6,209 nt of DNA from Faecalicatena sp. (GTDB lineage Bacteria > Bacillota > Clostridia > Lachnospirales > Lachnospiraceae). Of the stretch, positions 1-6,006 are shown one piece after another (within the stretch, counting starts at the first letter, position 1; every line of letters starts with the position of its first letter). The DNA lies in assembly GCA_009774255.1 (NCBI GenBank), contig VSNK01000308.1, positions 1-6,209 of the forward strand, in the 5' to 3' direction. The translations under genes and the position numbers were made by a program. The notes below the pieces were generated by a model. The model was not told the DNA's origin. It searched no databases and saw only the letters and a list, made by a program, of their open reading frames with translations.

Positions 1-37
1 TATTTGTGAGGTGAAATCGGGTATTGCTGCTTAGAAA

Positions 38-1291
38 TTGTGTATGGGTGGGGTTATTTGCGGTATGCCTGCGGAGAAATCCGGTATGCCTGTGGAGAAT
101 CATTATGGAAATGGAAGTGATCCGGAAGATACGAAAGATGCGGAATTGCTGCGGGCAGTATCCAAGGCGGAGCAGATGCTGGGCGAGGCGTTGGAACGGC
201 TTTCGGCAGAGCTTAGTGAAAATCAGCGCAGAATGAAGCGGAAAAGGCATTTGGAGCAGGCGATTCCGAAGCAGAAAGAACAGCTTGACAGGGAAGAGGC
301 GGCGGTGAAGCAGTCGGAGCTGCTTTTGGCACGTCTGGATACGGAGCAGAAGCTTGGTAAGGAACAGATCGATGAGCTGCTGAAAAATCTGGGTGAGCAG
401 ACGAAGGAGGAGCTGGAAAAGCAGATCCGGGAGTTCCGGCAGAAAGTGGATTTTCTGCGGAAGAGACGGGAAGAGGCGGAGCGGGATTTCCGAAAATGCA
501 GGGAAGAAACGGCCGCGCTGCAGGCTGCGATTCAGGCTTTGGAGGGGCAGACGCAGAAAGGGGAAATGCTGAGGGAAGAGGAGATTTCAGAGAGAAAGCA
601 GAGATGGACGGAGGAAAAGGAGCTGCTGTCGCGGAAGAGGGCCGAGCGGTACGCGGCAGGGAAAAAGAATCAGGATATTTATGATTCGGTCTGTGACCGT
701 CAGCAGACGATGATCGTTGTGGAGCAGGAATATGTATGGGTAAAGGCATTGTCGGATACGGCCAACGGAACTTTGAACGGAAAACGGAAGATCGAGCTGG
801 AAACCTATATTCAGATGACATATTTTGACCGAATCCTGCGCAGGGCTAATCTGCGGCTGCTGACGATGAGCAGCGGGCAGTATGAGCTGAAGCGGCAGGA
901 GGATGGGGATAATAAACGGGAAAAGGCAGGATTGGAACTGAATGTTATTGACCATTATAACGGGACAGAGCGGAGTGTCAAGACATTATCCGGCGGGGAG
1001 TCATTTCAGGCATCGTTGTCGTTGGCGCTGGGATTGTCGGATGAGATTCAGTCCTGTGCCGGGGGAATCCGACTGGATGCCATGTTCGTGGATGAAGGAT
1101 TCGGATCGCTGGATGAGGAAGCTCTGAACCAGGCGATGAAGGCGCTGGCCGGGCTGACAGAAGGAAAACGTATGGTGGGAATCATTTCCCATGTGGCGGA
1201 GCTGAAAGAGCGAATCGAAAGAAAAATCGTGGTGACGAAGCGGCGGAGCCGGGATGGAGTCGGAAGCCTGGCTGAGGTGGTTTATAATTGA
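38..1291 (+). CDS. sbcC: SbcC-type DNA exonuclease ATPase subunit, C-terminal half only
   Basis: This encodes the C-terminal half of SbcC, the Rad50-like SMC-family ATPase that pairs with the SbcD nuclease to open and cut hairpins and DNA ends. What is visible: a long charged coiled coil at about residues 40-215, then the C-terminal ATPase lobe with the ABC signature LSGGES (from residue 317), Walker B ending in D352-E353, the D-loop GSLD (356-359) and the switch histidine H385. Missing: the N-terminal lobe with Walker A, the first coiled-coil arm and any CxxC zinc hook. Full SbcC proteins run to about 1000 residues or more; this is 417. The frame opens at TTG 38, or ATG 44, with no well-placed ribosome binding site. 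Stops lie upstream in all three frames (7-9, 12-14, 32-34), so the gene is interrupted or truncated here. Alone it could not form an active ATPase. The family call is firm; the start and functionality are not. Confidence 0.85.
   Translation: MCMGGVICGMPAEKSGMPVENHYGNGSDPEDTKDAELLRAVSKAEQMLGEALERLSAELSENQRRMKRKRHLEQAIPKQKEQLDREEAAVKQSELLLARLDTEQKLGKEQIDELLKNLGEQTKEELEKQIREFRQKVDFLRKRREEAERDFRKCREETAALQAAIQALEGQTQKGEMLREEEISERKQRWTEEKELLSRKRAERYAAGKKNQDIYDSVCDRQQTMIVVEQEYVWVKALSDTANGTLNGKRKIELETYIQMTYFDRILRRANLRLLTMSSGQYELKRQEDGDNKREKAGLELNVIDHYNGTERSVKTLSGGESFQASLSLALGLSDEIQSCAGGIRLDAMFVDEGFGSLDEEALNQAMKALAGLTEGKRMVGIISHVAELKERIERKIVVTKRRSRDGVGSLAEVVYN
61..101 (+). repeat. Two tandem copies of a 21-bp unit at the broken 5' end of sbcC
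   Basis: The unit CGGTATGCCTGCGGAGAAAT at 61-80 recurs at 82-100 as CGGTATGCCTGTGGAGAAT, with one substitution and one missing base. The period is 21 bases, so in the sbcC frame it gives two similar seven-residue blocks, GMPAEKS and GMPVENH. It lies between the last upstream stop and the start of the coiled coil, about where a zinc-hook region would be expected. This is probably replication slippage or decay. Confidence 0.7.
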
Positions 1292-1294
1292 GTG

Positions 1295-1300
1295 AAGGAG
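1295..1300 (+). promoter_or_regulatory. Ribosome binding site that fixes the abfA start
   Basis: AAGGAG lies six bases before ATG 1307. It selects that ATG over the in-frame GTG at 1292, which directly abuts the sbcC stop codon and has no ribosome binding site of its own. Confidence 0.8.
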
Positions 1301-1306
1301 AATATT

Positions 1307-2857
1307 ATGGCAAGAGAAGTCAAGATGGTAATTGATAAAGCGTATCAGGTTTCGGCTGTGGATAAACGGATATTCGGATCTTTTATCGAACATCTGGGCC
1401 GGGCGGTATATGACGGGCTGTACCAGCCGGGACATCCGCTGTCGGACGCGGATGGATTTCGCCGGGATGTGGCGGAACTGGTAAAGGAGCTGGAAGTACC
1501 GATCATCCGTTATCCGGGAGGGAATTTTGTATCCAATTTTTTCTGGGAGGACAGCGTGGGGCCAAAGGAAAAACGGCCGGCAAGACTGGAGCTTGCCTGG
1601 CGGAGCAGGGAGACCAATCAGGTAGGAATCAATGAGTTCGCAAAATGGGCCGGGCAGACGGGAGCGGAAGTGATGATGGCGGTCAATCTTGGGACACGGG
1701 GGATTGCGGATGCGTGCAACCTTCTGGAATACTGTAATCATCCGGGCGGAACAAAATACAGCGATATGAGAATTTCACACGGTGTGAAAGAGCCTCATAA
1801 TATCAAAGTGTGGTGTCTGGGAAATGAGATGGATGGTCCGTGGCAGATCGGACATAAGACGATGGAAGAGTACGGCAGGCTTGCCGGTGAGACCGCAAAA
1901 GCAATGAAGCTGATCGATCCGACGATCGAGCTGGTATCCTGCGGCAGTTCCTCCCGGGACATGCCCACATTTCCGAAATGGGAGGCGGTGACACTGGAGG
2001 AGGCTTATGATTATGTAGACTACGTATCCATGCACCAGTATTATGGAAACAGCGAGAATGATACCAATGATTTTCTGGCAAAATCAGACGATATGGATGC
2101 ATTCATTTTGTCGGTGACCGCTGCCTGCGATTACGTGAAGGCAAAAAAACGCGGAAAAAAGAATCTCAATCTGAGCTTTGACGAATGGAATGTGTGGTTC
2201 CACTCAAAGCAGGCAGATGATGAGACCATGTGGAAAAAGCCGTGGCAGACGGCGCCTGCATTGCTTGAGGATATTTATACATTTGAGGATGCACTTCTGG
2301 TGGGGCTGATGCTGATCACGCTGCTCAAGCATGCGGACCGCGTAAAGATTGCCTGTATGGCTCAGCTGATCAATGTAATCGCGCCCATCATGACAGAAGC
2401 AAACGGAGGCAGCGCATGGAGACAGACGATCTTTTATCCCTTCCTGCATGCTTCAAAGTATGGAAGAGGAACCGTACTCAGGCCGTTGATCCATTCGACG
2501 AAGCATGGTACGAAACAGCATGGAGAAGTAACAGATGTAGAAAGTGTTGCTGTGTATCATGAGGAAAAGGATGAGGTCACGATCTTTGCCGTAAACCGGA
2601 ATCTGGAAGAGGATGTAAAGCTTACCGTGGATATGAGGAGTATGCCCGGATATCAGGTGCTGGAACATATTGTCTTGGAACATCAGGATTTGAAAGCCGT
2701 GAACGGACCCGGCATGGAGCAGGTAGTTCCCAGGGCAGCAGAGCAGTCCAAAACAGAAGACGGTATTTTAGAAAGTGTGCTTCATAAAGCATCGTGGAAT
2801 GTGATTCGGTTAAGGAACTGTAAGGATTCATTCGACTCACATAATATACAAGTTTGA
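1307..2857 (+). CDS. abfA: Intracellular GH51 alpha-L-arabinofuranosidase
   Basis: This 516-residue exo-glycosidase releases terminal L-arabinofuranose from arabinan or arabinoxylan oligosaccharides by a retaining mechanism. There is no signal peptide, so it acts in the cytoplasm on imported oligosaccharides. The N-terminus carries the family motif FGSFIEHLGRAVYDGLY. The (beta/alpha)8 barrel contains the acid/base glutamate E174 in GNEMDGPWQ and the nucleophile E293 in FDEWNVWF. These positions match the Geobacillus enzyme (E175/E294, from memory). A beta-sandwich tail follows, ending near WNVIRL at about residue 502. Fourteen further residues (RNCKDSFDSHNIQV) look atypical for the family and begin at a sequence shared with 5828-5839. 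The gene starts 15 bases after the sbcC remnant, so it is probably read on the same transcript. No dedicated promoter is visible in the gap. Length and catalytic residues indicate an intact enzyme. Confidence 0.95.
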   Translation: MAREVKMVIDKAYQVSAVDKRIFGSFIEHLGRAVYDGLYQPGHPLSDADGFRRDVAELVKELEVPIIRYPGGNFVSNFFWEDSVGPKEKRPARLELAWRSRETNQVGINEFAKWAGQTGAEVMMAVNLGTRGIADACNLLEYCNHPGGTKYSDMRISHGVKEPHNIKVWCLGNEMDGPWQIGHKTMEEYGRLAGETAKAMKLIDPTIELVSCGSSSRDMPTFPKWEAVTLEEAYDYVDYVSMHQYYGNSENDTNDFLAKSDDMDAFILSVTAACDYVKAKKRGKKNLNLSFDEWNVWFHSKQADDETMWKKPWQTAPALLEDIYTFEDALLVGLMLITLLKHADRVKIACMAQLINVIAPIMTEANGGSAWRQTIFYPFLHASKYGRGTVLRPLIHSTKHGTKQHGEVTDVESVAVYHEEKDEVTIFAVNRNLEEDVKLTVDMRSMPGYQVLEHIVLEHQDLKAVNGPGMEQVVPRAAEQSKTEDGILESVLHKASWNVIRLRNCKDSFDSHNIQV

Positions 2858-2887
2858 GTAAGGCAACTTTAAATAGGCCTGATTTGT

Positions 2888-2926
2888 TGTTACAGGGCAC
2901 GCCTGGCCAAGGTGTGACCTGTAACA
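2888..2926 (+). terminator. Hairpin after abfA, possible terminator and repeat arm
   Basis: Bases 2888-2903 pair with 2911-2926 in a 16-bp stem with two mismatches and a 7-base loop. Only a mixed T-rich stretch (TTTGTGACTGTTT) follows, so termination would be weak. The right arm is repeated in inverse orientation at 3327-3339, which suggests that the hairpin also belongs to a repeat element. Confidence 0.5.
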
Positions 2927-2965
2927 TTTGTGACTGTTTGCGGCCAGATATGGGCGTTATATGAG

Positions 2966-2994
2966 TTGTCAGAAGTAAAAAGATATGGTAAAAT
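2966..2994 (+). promoter_or_regulatory. Sigma-A-type promoter of the holin-like toxin
   Basis: The -35 TTGTCA (2966-2971) and the -10 TAAAAT (2989-2994) are separated by 17 bases. A TGG just before the -10 (2986-2988) gives an extended -10 element. Predicted transcription starts at about 3000, giving a leader of about 64 bases before the toxin ATG. Confidence 0.7.
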
Positions 2995-3028
2995 CTATTA
3001 CGGAGTGATCGTGTTACAAGGTGGAAAG

Positions 3029-3055
3029 CCTCCCGGACTTGAAAAAGAAGGGAGG
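3029..3055 (+). promoter_or_regulatory. Leader hairpin sequestering the toxin Shine-Dalgarno
   Basis: CCTCCC (3029-3034) is exactly complementary to GGGAGG (3050-3055), which is the core of the toxin's ribosome binding site. This gives a six-base GC-rich stem with a 15-base loop. An alternative small hairpin can form when GG.GG (3020-3024) pairs with CC.CC (3029-3033), which would free the site. Blocked translation initiation is a known property of type I toxin messages; the switch between the two folds is inference. Confidence 0.5.
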
Positions 3056-3063
3056 TGGTGCAG

Positions 3064-3162
3064 ATGAGTACATACGAAGTTTTAACATTGTTGATTCTTT
3101 TCGGAACGTTTCTTATCGCGCTGCTTGCCTATATAGATAATAGGAACAACAAGCGAAAATAA
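3064..3162 (+). CDS. Holin-like small membrane toxin (type I TA toxin family)
   Basis: The 32-residue peptide begins MSTYEVLTLLILFG. It has one hydrophobic membrane helix at about residues 6-24 and a charged tail of Asp, Arg, Asn and Lys ending KRK. This is the layout of the putative holin-like toxins (Pfam Hol_Tox, by recall), short peptides related in style to Fst and TxpA that insert into the membrane. A very strong ribosome binding site GGAGGTG (3051-3057) sits six bases before the ATG. The peptide lies between its own promoter (2966-2994) and a bidirectional terminator (3162-3203), and an opposing promoter (3258-3286) would make an antisense RNA over its 3' end. That context supports a type I toxin. 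Toxicity itself is inferred. Confidence 0.8.
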   Translation: MSTYEVLTLLILFGTFLIALLAYIDNRNNKRK

Positions 3163-3251
3163 ATAAACCTACCTTGTACTTGGCCGGTCGAGGTAGGCTT
3201 ATTATATAACCTATAGCGGAGGCTAACCACTTTGTGGGCGGTTGCTCCTAT
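3156..3251 (-). ncRNA. Predicted antisense antitoxin RNA opposing the holin-like toxin
   Basis: A transcript from the minus-strand promoter at 3286-3258 should start at about 3251 and end in the U-rich run after the terminator stem, at about 3156. That makes an RNA of about 95 nt. Its 5' part folds into an imperfect hairpin (3252-3212) containing the paired GGTT/AACC blocks. Its 3' part is the shared terminator stem. It overlaps the toxin stop codon and the whole toxin 3' untranslated region, so it would pair with the toxin message tail to tail, as in the Fst/RNAII and TxpA/RatA arrangements. No similarity to a named RNA family is claimed. Confidence 0.65.
3162..3203. terminator. Bidirectional terminator shared by toxin and antisense RNA
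   Basis: AATAAACCTACC (3162-3173) pairs with GGTAGGCTTATT (3192-3203) with one mismatch, and the stem continues inward through 3174-3176 and 3189-3191. On the plus strand it ends in CTTATTATATAA. On the minus strand it ends in GTTTATTTATTTT, a better U-tract. It can end both convergent transcripts. Confidence 0.75.
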
Positions 3252-3252
3252 A
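3212..3252. other. Imperfect hairpin, predicted 5' structure of the antisense RNA
   Basis: TATAG (3212-3216) pairs with CTATA (3248-3252), GC-AACC (3222-3228, one bulged T) pairs with GGTTGC (3240-3245), and an apical CAC/GTG pair (3228-3230 and 3234-3236) is possible. It would form in the toxin read-through RNA and at the 5' end of the minus-strand RNA. Confidence 0.55.
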
Positions 3253-3257
3253 TCTAA

Positions 3258-3286
3258 ATTATAACATTGTTTTGTTCATTTGTAAA
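3258..3286 (-). promoter_or_regulatory. Strong minus-strand promoter for the antisense RNA
   Basis: On the minus strand, TTTACA (3286-3281) and a consensus TATAAT (3263-3258) are separated by exactly 17 bases. The -10 is perfect and the -35 matches four of six consensus bases. No protein gene lies directly downstream on that strand, which supports an RNA product. Confidence 0.75.
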
Positions 3287-3326
3287 TAATTGGTTCATCA
3301 TGTTAATCAATTCATATTGTTTCATA

Positions 3327-3339
3327 GTTACAGGTCACA
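3327..3339 (-). repeat. Inverted copy of the 2913-2925 sequence, right edge of the toxin cassette
   Basis: GTTACAGGTCACA is the exact reverse complement of 2913-2925. The two 13-bp copies enclose both promoters, the toxin, the antisense RNA and the shared terminator. A third, diverged copy in the same orientation as this one is the left arm of the hairpin at 2888-2903. Confidence 0.55.
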
Positions 3340-3357
3340 GAAAGGAGAAATGCGGAT

Positions 3358-4968
3358 ATGGGAAGATTTCTGAACAGCATGGTTCCTTTTGAAACATGGA
3401 AGCAGATTGTAGGAACACGTTTTTTTGTTGATAAAACTCCATTATTGGAGGATATTTTAAATGCGGTTGATATAGATGGGCAGAGATTCTTGTGTATCAC
3501 AAGACCGCGCCGTTTTGGAAAAAGCGTAATGGCAAATATGGTTGGAGCTTTTTTGGGAAAGGCGTCAAACAGCGGCAGCATATTTCACAATCTTGCGGTT
3601 GCAGAAAATGAAAGCTGCAAAAAGCATCTCAATCGGCATAATGTGATTTTTATCGATTTTAGCAGAGTACCAAGAGAATGCGGAAGCTATGAGCAATATA
3701 TCAACCGCATTCAGGACGGAATCAACCAGGATCTGGAGGAGGCATATCCGGAGATCAGGATTGATGTGTCCGGCACTGTTTGGGATAATCTTTTGACGGT
3801 ATTTGAGAAAACAAGAGAAACCTTTGTCTTTGTGATTGATGAATGGGACGCAGTTTTCCATATACCTTTCATTTCAAAGGCTCAGCAGCAGGAATATCTG
3901 GCTTTTCTTAAAAATCTTCTGAAGGATCAGATTTATGCAGAACTCACGTATATGACAGGAGTGCTTCCGATTGCAAAGTACTCAAGCGGCTCAGAACTGA
4001 ACATGTTTGTCGAATATGACATGACGGTGATGGAACGATTCAGCAATTATTTTGGCTTTTTAGAAGGAGAGGTTGACCGCCTCTTTGATATTTATCTTAA
4101 AACAACAAAGCATCCAAAGATTGCACGGGAAGAATTGCGGATATGGTATGACGGCTACCATACGGCGTCCGGCGAAAGCTTGTACAATCCACGTTCGGTC
4201 GTGTGTGCGCTGGCTAATAATCAATTAGCAAATTATTGGACCAGTTCAGGGCCATATGATGAAATCTTCTTTTATGTAAAAAACAATATTGATGATGTAC
4301 GGGATGATCTGGTCTTGATGACTGCCGGGGAAGGAGTGGAGGCAGAAGTCAAAAACTATGCCGCTGTTTCCATGGAATTGAATACAAAAGATGAAATATA
4401 TTCGGCTATGGTAATTTATGGCCTGCTTACCTATGAGGATGGAGAGGTCTTTATTCCCAACAAGGAACTGATGGATAAGTTTCAAGAGCTTCTCATGAAT
4501 AAAGAATCTTTTGGGTATGTATACCGTCTGGCCAATGAGTCAAAAAGAATGCTGGCAGCGACTCTTTGCGGGGATACGGACACCATGGCAGAAATTTTGG
4601 AATTTGCGCATAACACAGAATCACCACTTTTTTCCTATAATAATGAGATTGAACTGGCAGCAGTGGTGAATTTGGTTTATCTGGCAGCAAGGGATAAGTA
4701 TCGCATGGAACGCGAGGATAAAGAAGGCAGGGGAGATGTGGCTTTTATTTTTTATCCTCAGCGAAAAAATGCGGATGCTTTGATTGTGGAATTGAAGGTT
4801 GACAGCACGCCAGATGCCGCCATCAGACAGATCAAAGATAAGGAGTATGCACTTAGATTTAAGGGAAAAATTGGAGAAAAACAAATATATACCGGGCGGG
4901 TTCTGGCCGTGGGAATCAGTTATAGTAAAAAGAATAAAAAGCATTTCTGCAAAATAGAGGTGCTATAA
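3358..4968 (+). CDS. AAA-ATPase-like protein with C-terminal PD-(D/E)XK nuclease-like domain
   Basis: This 536-residue protein matches the AAA-ATPase_like/PDDEXK_9 architecture (Pfam names from recall) that is often expanded in gut anaerobes and has no established function. The N-terminus has the typical FVDKT block (residues 23-27). A modified P-loop RPRRFGKS follows (residues 49-56) and lacks the usual first glycine. Walker B is FVIDEWD, with D161-E162. A central helical region ends at about 440. The C-terminal part has D460 in GRGDVAF and E478-L-K480 in IVELKVDS, which fits a PD-(D/E)XK metal-binding core. There is no signal peptide or membrane helix, so it is cytoplasmic. The start at ATG 3358 follows AAGGAG (3342-3347) by ten bases; the closer ATG at 3350 opens only a seven-codon frame. 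It is visibly more A+T-rich than sbcC and abfA, suggesting a different history. A decayed paralogue follows directly. Confidence 0.85.
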   Translation: MGRFLNSMVPFETWKQIVGTRFFVDKTPLLEDILNAVDIDGQRFLCITRPRRFGKSVMANMVGAFLGKASNSGSIFHNLAVAENESCKKHLNRHNVIFIDFSRVPRECGSYEQYINRIQDGINQDLEEAYPEIRIDVSGTVWDNLLTVFEKTRETFVFVIDEWDAVFHIPFISKAQQQEYLAFLKNLLKDQIYAELTYMTGVLPIAKYSSGSELNMFVEYDMTVMERFSNYFGFLEGEVDRLFDIYLKTTKHPKIAREELRIWYDGYHTASGESLYNPRSVVCALANNQLANYWTSSGPYDEIFFYVKNNIDDVRDDLVLMTAGEGVEAEVKNYAAVSMELNTKDEIYSAMVIYGLLTYEDGEVFIPNKELMDKFQELLMNKESFGYVYRLANESKRMLAATLCGDTDTMAEILEFAHNTESPLFSYNNEIELAAVVNLVYLAARDKYRMEREDKEGRGDVAFIFYPQRKNADALIVELKVDSTPDAAIRQIKDKEYALRFKGKIGEKQIYTGRVLAVGISYSKKNKKHFCKIEVL

Positions 4969-4978
4969 CTGATCGAAA

Positions 4979-5577
4979 ATGAAAAGAATCTGGCCGGACA
5001 GCAGCAGCTTGTTTGAAGGACTGCAGATTACAAAGGACAAAGAAGGAAATGAAAATCCGGACTATTATAAGCATTTGAATCAGCATAATGTGATTTTTAT
5101 TGATTTCAGTGAAGTGCCCAGGGAGTGTACGGATTACCAACAATATATTGACCGTATACAGAATGGGATAAACGACGATCTGGCACAGGCGTATCCTGAT
5201 TTTGAGATCCATACGGAGGACGCGGTATGGGATGTTATGTCCGACATTTTTCAAAAAACAGGCCATAAATTCATTTTTGTGATGGACGAGTGGGATGCGC
5301 TCTTTCATATGCCTTTTATCACGGAGGAAGCAGGAAGGCGATATCTTCTCTTTTTAAAGTCTTTACTGAAAGGAAAAGTATATGTTGAACTCGCCTATAT
5401 GACAGGAGTGCTTCCGATCGCGAAATATTCCGGAGGTTCAGAGCTGAATATTGAAAATGAATACGAAAGAATGAAATATATTCCGCGATGGTCGTCTATG
5501 GCCTGCTGACGTATGCGGATGGGAGAGTATACATTCCGAATCAGGAGATCATGGGACAATTTAAAAATCTCCTGATG
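4979..5577 (+). pseudogene. Decayed paralogue of the AAA-ATPase-like gene
   Basis: Residues from KHLNQHNVIFIDF (5069) to GSELN (5449) match residues 89-215 of the upstream gene, with about 81 identities in 127 by my hand count. Walker B (FVMDEWD) is kept. The N-terminal part with the P-loop is gone: similarity begins around DSSSLFEGL, and a stop lies just upstream at 4970-4972. After GSELN about 126 codons are missing, and similarity resumes near 5460 at the equivalent of residue 342. One extra A at 5470-5471 then shifts the frame, so the open frame stops at 5509. In the shifted frame EIYSAMVVYGLLTY and what follows continue to match up to about LLM (5577), where the similarity ends. The nuclease domain is absent. 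At 64 percent identity it is an old paralogue or a separately acquired relative, not a recent duplication. It should not encode a working protein. Confidence 0.88.
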
Positions 5578-5831
5578 TGGTTATGTCAGTGAATCCTGGG
5601 AATGCGGGACAGATGTTCCTCCCTTATGTTGGGAAAAAAATTACGAAATTGCTTTCCATGAAGGAAGATATGGACTTTGAGATCTACTGGGACGGAGCCT
5701 GCAGTGCGGATAAAATCCGGGAGTTTGCGCCGAAGGGAGTAAAAGGCTTTGTGCTTGGAACCACACTGTTGTTTGGAAGAGGGAAACCTTATGGAGAGAC
5801 GTTACAGCTCATCCGTGAACTACGTTTTTAA
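5574..5831 (+). pseudogene. Ribulose-phosphate 3-epimerase-like C-terminal fragment
   Basis: About 85 residues resemble the last third of ribulose-phosphate 3-epimerase-type TIM-barrel enzymes, which interconvert ketopentose (or ketohexose) phosphates at C3. The family phosphate-loop motif appears as VVMSVNPGNAGQMF. It is followed by a WDGAC block in the position of the catalytic-Asp motif (usually DGG), and by a phosphate-binding end segment, VLGTTLLFG. Full enzymes are about 220 residues. The frame has a stop at 5562-5564 and no good start or ribosome binding site; the first codons (from D, 5574) already belong to the family motif. It is fused to the AAA-ATPase-like remnant at a GATG shared by both sequences (5574-5577). 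The missing 5' part is nowhere in the window. A pentose-phosphate role would suit the nearby arabinofuranosidase, but the exact sugar specificity cannot be read. Confidence 0.75.
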
Positions 5832-5838
5832 GGAACTG

Positions 5839-5928
5839 TCATGACAGTTTCTCACTTTTTCAGAATATGTAGTACTGCAGGAAGTAGCGCACGGTTCTGA
5901 AAAATGTTATGAGAAAAACTCCGGCATA
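5839..5928. repeat. Palindrome-rich 90-bp insert-like element
   Basis: The segment opens within a perfect palindrome, ACTGTCATGACAGT (5836-5849). It has inverted arms: 5846-5865 (AGTTTCTCA then TTTTTCAGAA) against 5895-5920 (TTCTGAAAAA then TGAGAAA and AACT), with a small extra bulge in the right arm. Between them lies a short stem-like TACT/AGTA pair around 5872-5885. It carries no gene. It is flanked by sequences that lie side by side at 2810-2830, as if it had been inserted there or lost from the other copy. Possibly a small repetitive palindromic element; it could also act as a weak terminator. Confidence 0.5.
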
Positions 5929-5967
5929 TAAGGATTCACCGTTAAGCAGGATGAAGCGGAGATAAGG

Positions 5968-6006
5968 AAATGCCGTTGCTTGGGATTTTTCCATGCAACG
6001 GCATTT
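5968..6006. terminator. Strong hairpin, probable convergent terminator
   Basis: AAATGCCGTTGC (5968-5979) pairs perfectly with GCAACGGCATTT (5995-6006), a 12-bp stem with a 15-base loop in which TGG and CCA can extend the pairing. The plus-strand tail is short (TTTTGGGG). It lies between the epimerase remnant and a gene on the opposite strand, so it may serve both directions. Confidence 0.6.

Noticed and set aside
61..101. The 21-bp repeat as the start of a CRISPR array
   Set aside because: There are only two adjoining copies, with no spacer between them and in-frame periodicity.
24..236. Open frame in another phase at the start, with GAGGTG nearby
   Set aside because: The product is Cys/Arg/Trp-rich and unlike any family, and it overlaps the SbcC coiled-coil frame.
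213..821. Long open frame (202 codons) on the minus strand inside sbcC
   Set aside because: It lies opposite a clear SbcC coiled coil, and its product is Ser/Pro/Ala-rich low-complexity sequence of the kind produced by the complement of GAG/GCG-rich codons.
1001..1741. Open frame of 246 codons on the minus strand across the sbcC/abfA junction
   Set aside because: It is antisense to the conserved ATPase motifs and to the GH51 barrel, with no family resemblance.
4979..5509. The second AAA-ATPase-like frame as an intact 176-residue gene
   Set aside because: It lacks the P-loop region, and homology continues in another frame after the stop, so it is a damaged copy. No ribosome binding site precedes the ATG.
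5577..5831. The epimerase-like segment as an independent 84-residue gene starting at GTG
   Set aside because: The putative start lies inside the conserved motif, no ribosome binding site is present, and two thirds of the barrel is missing.
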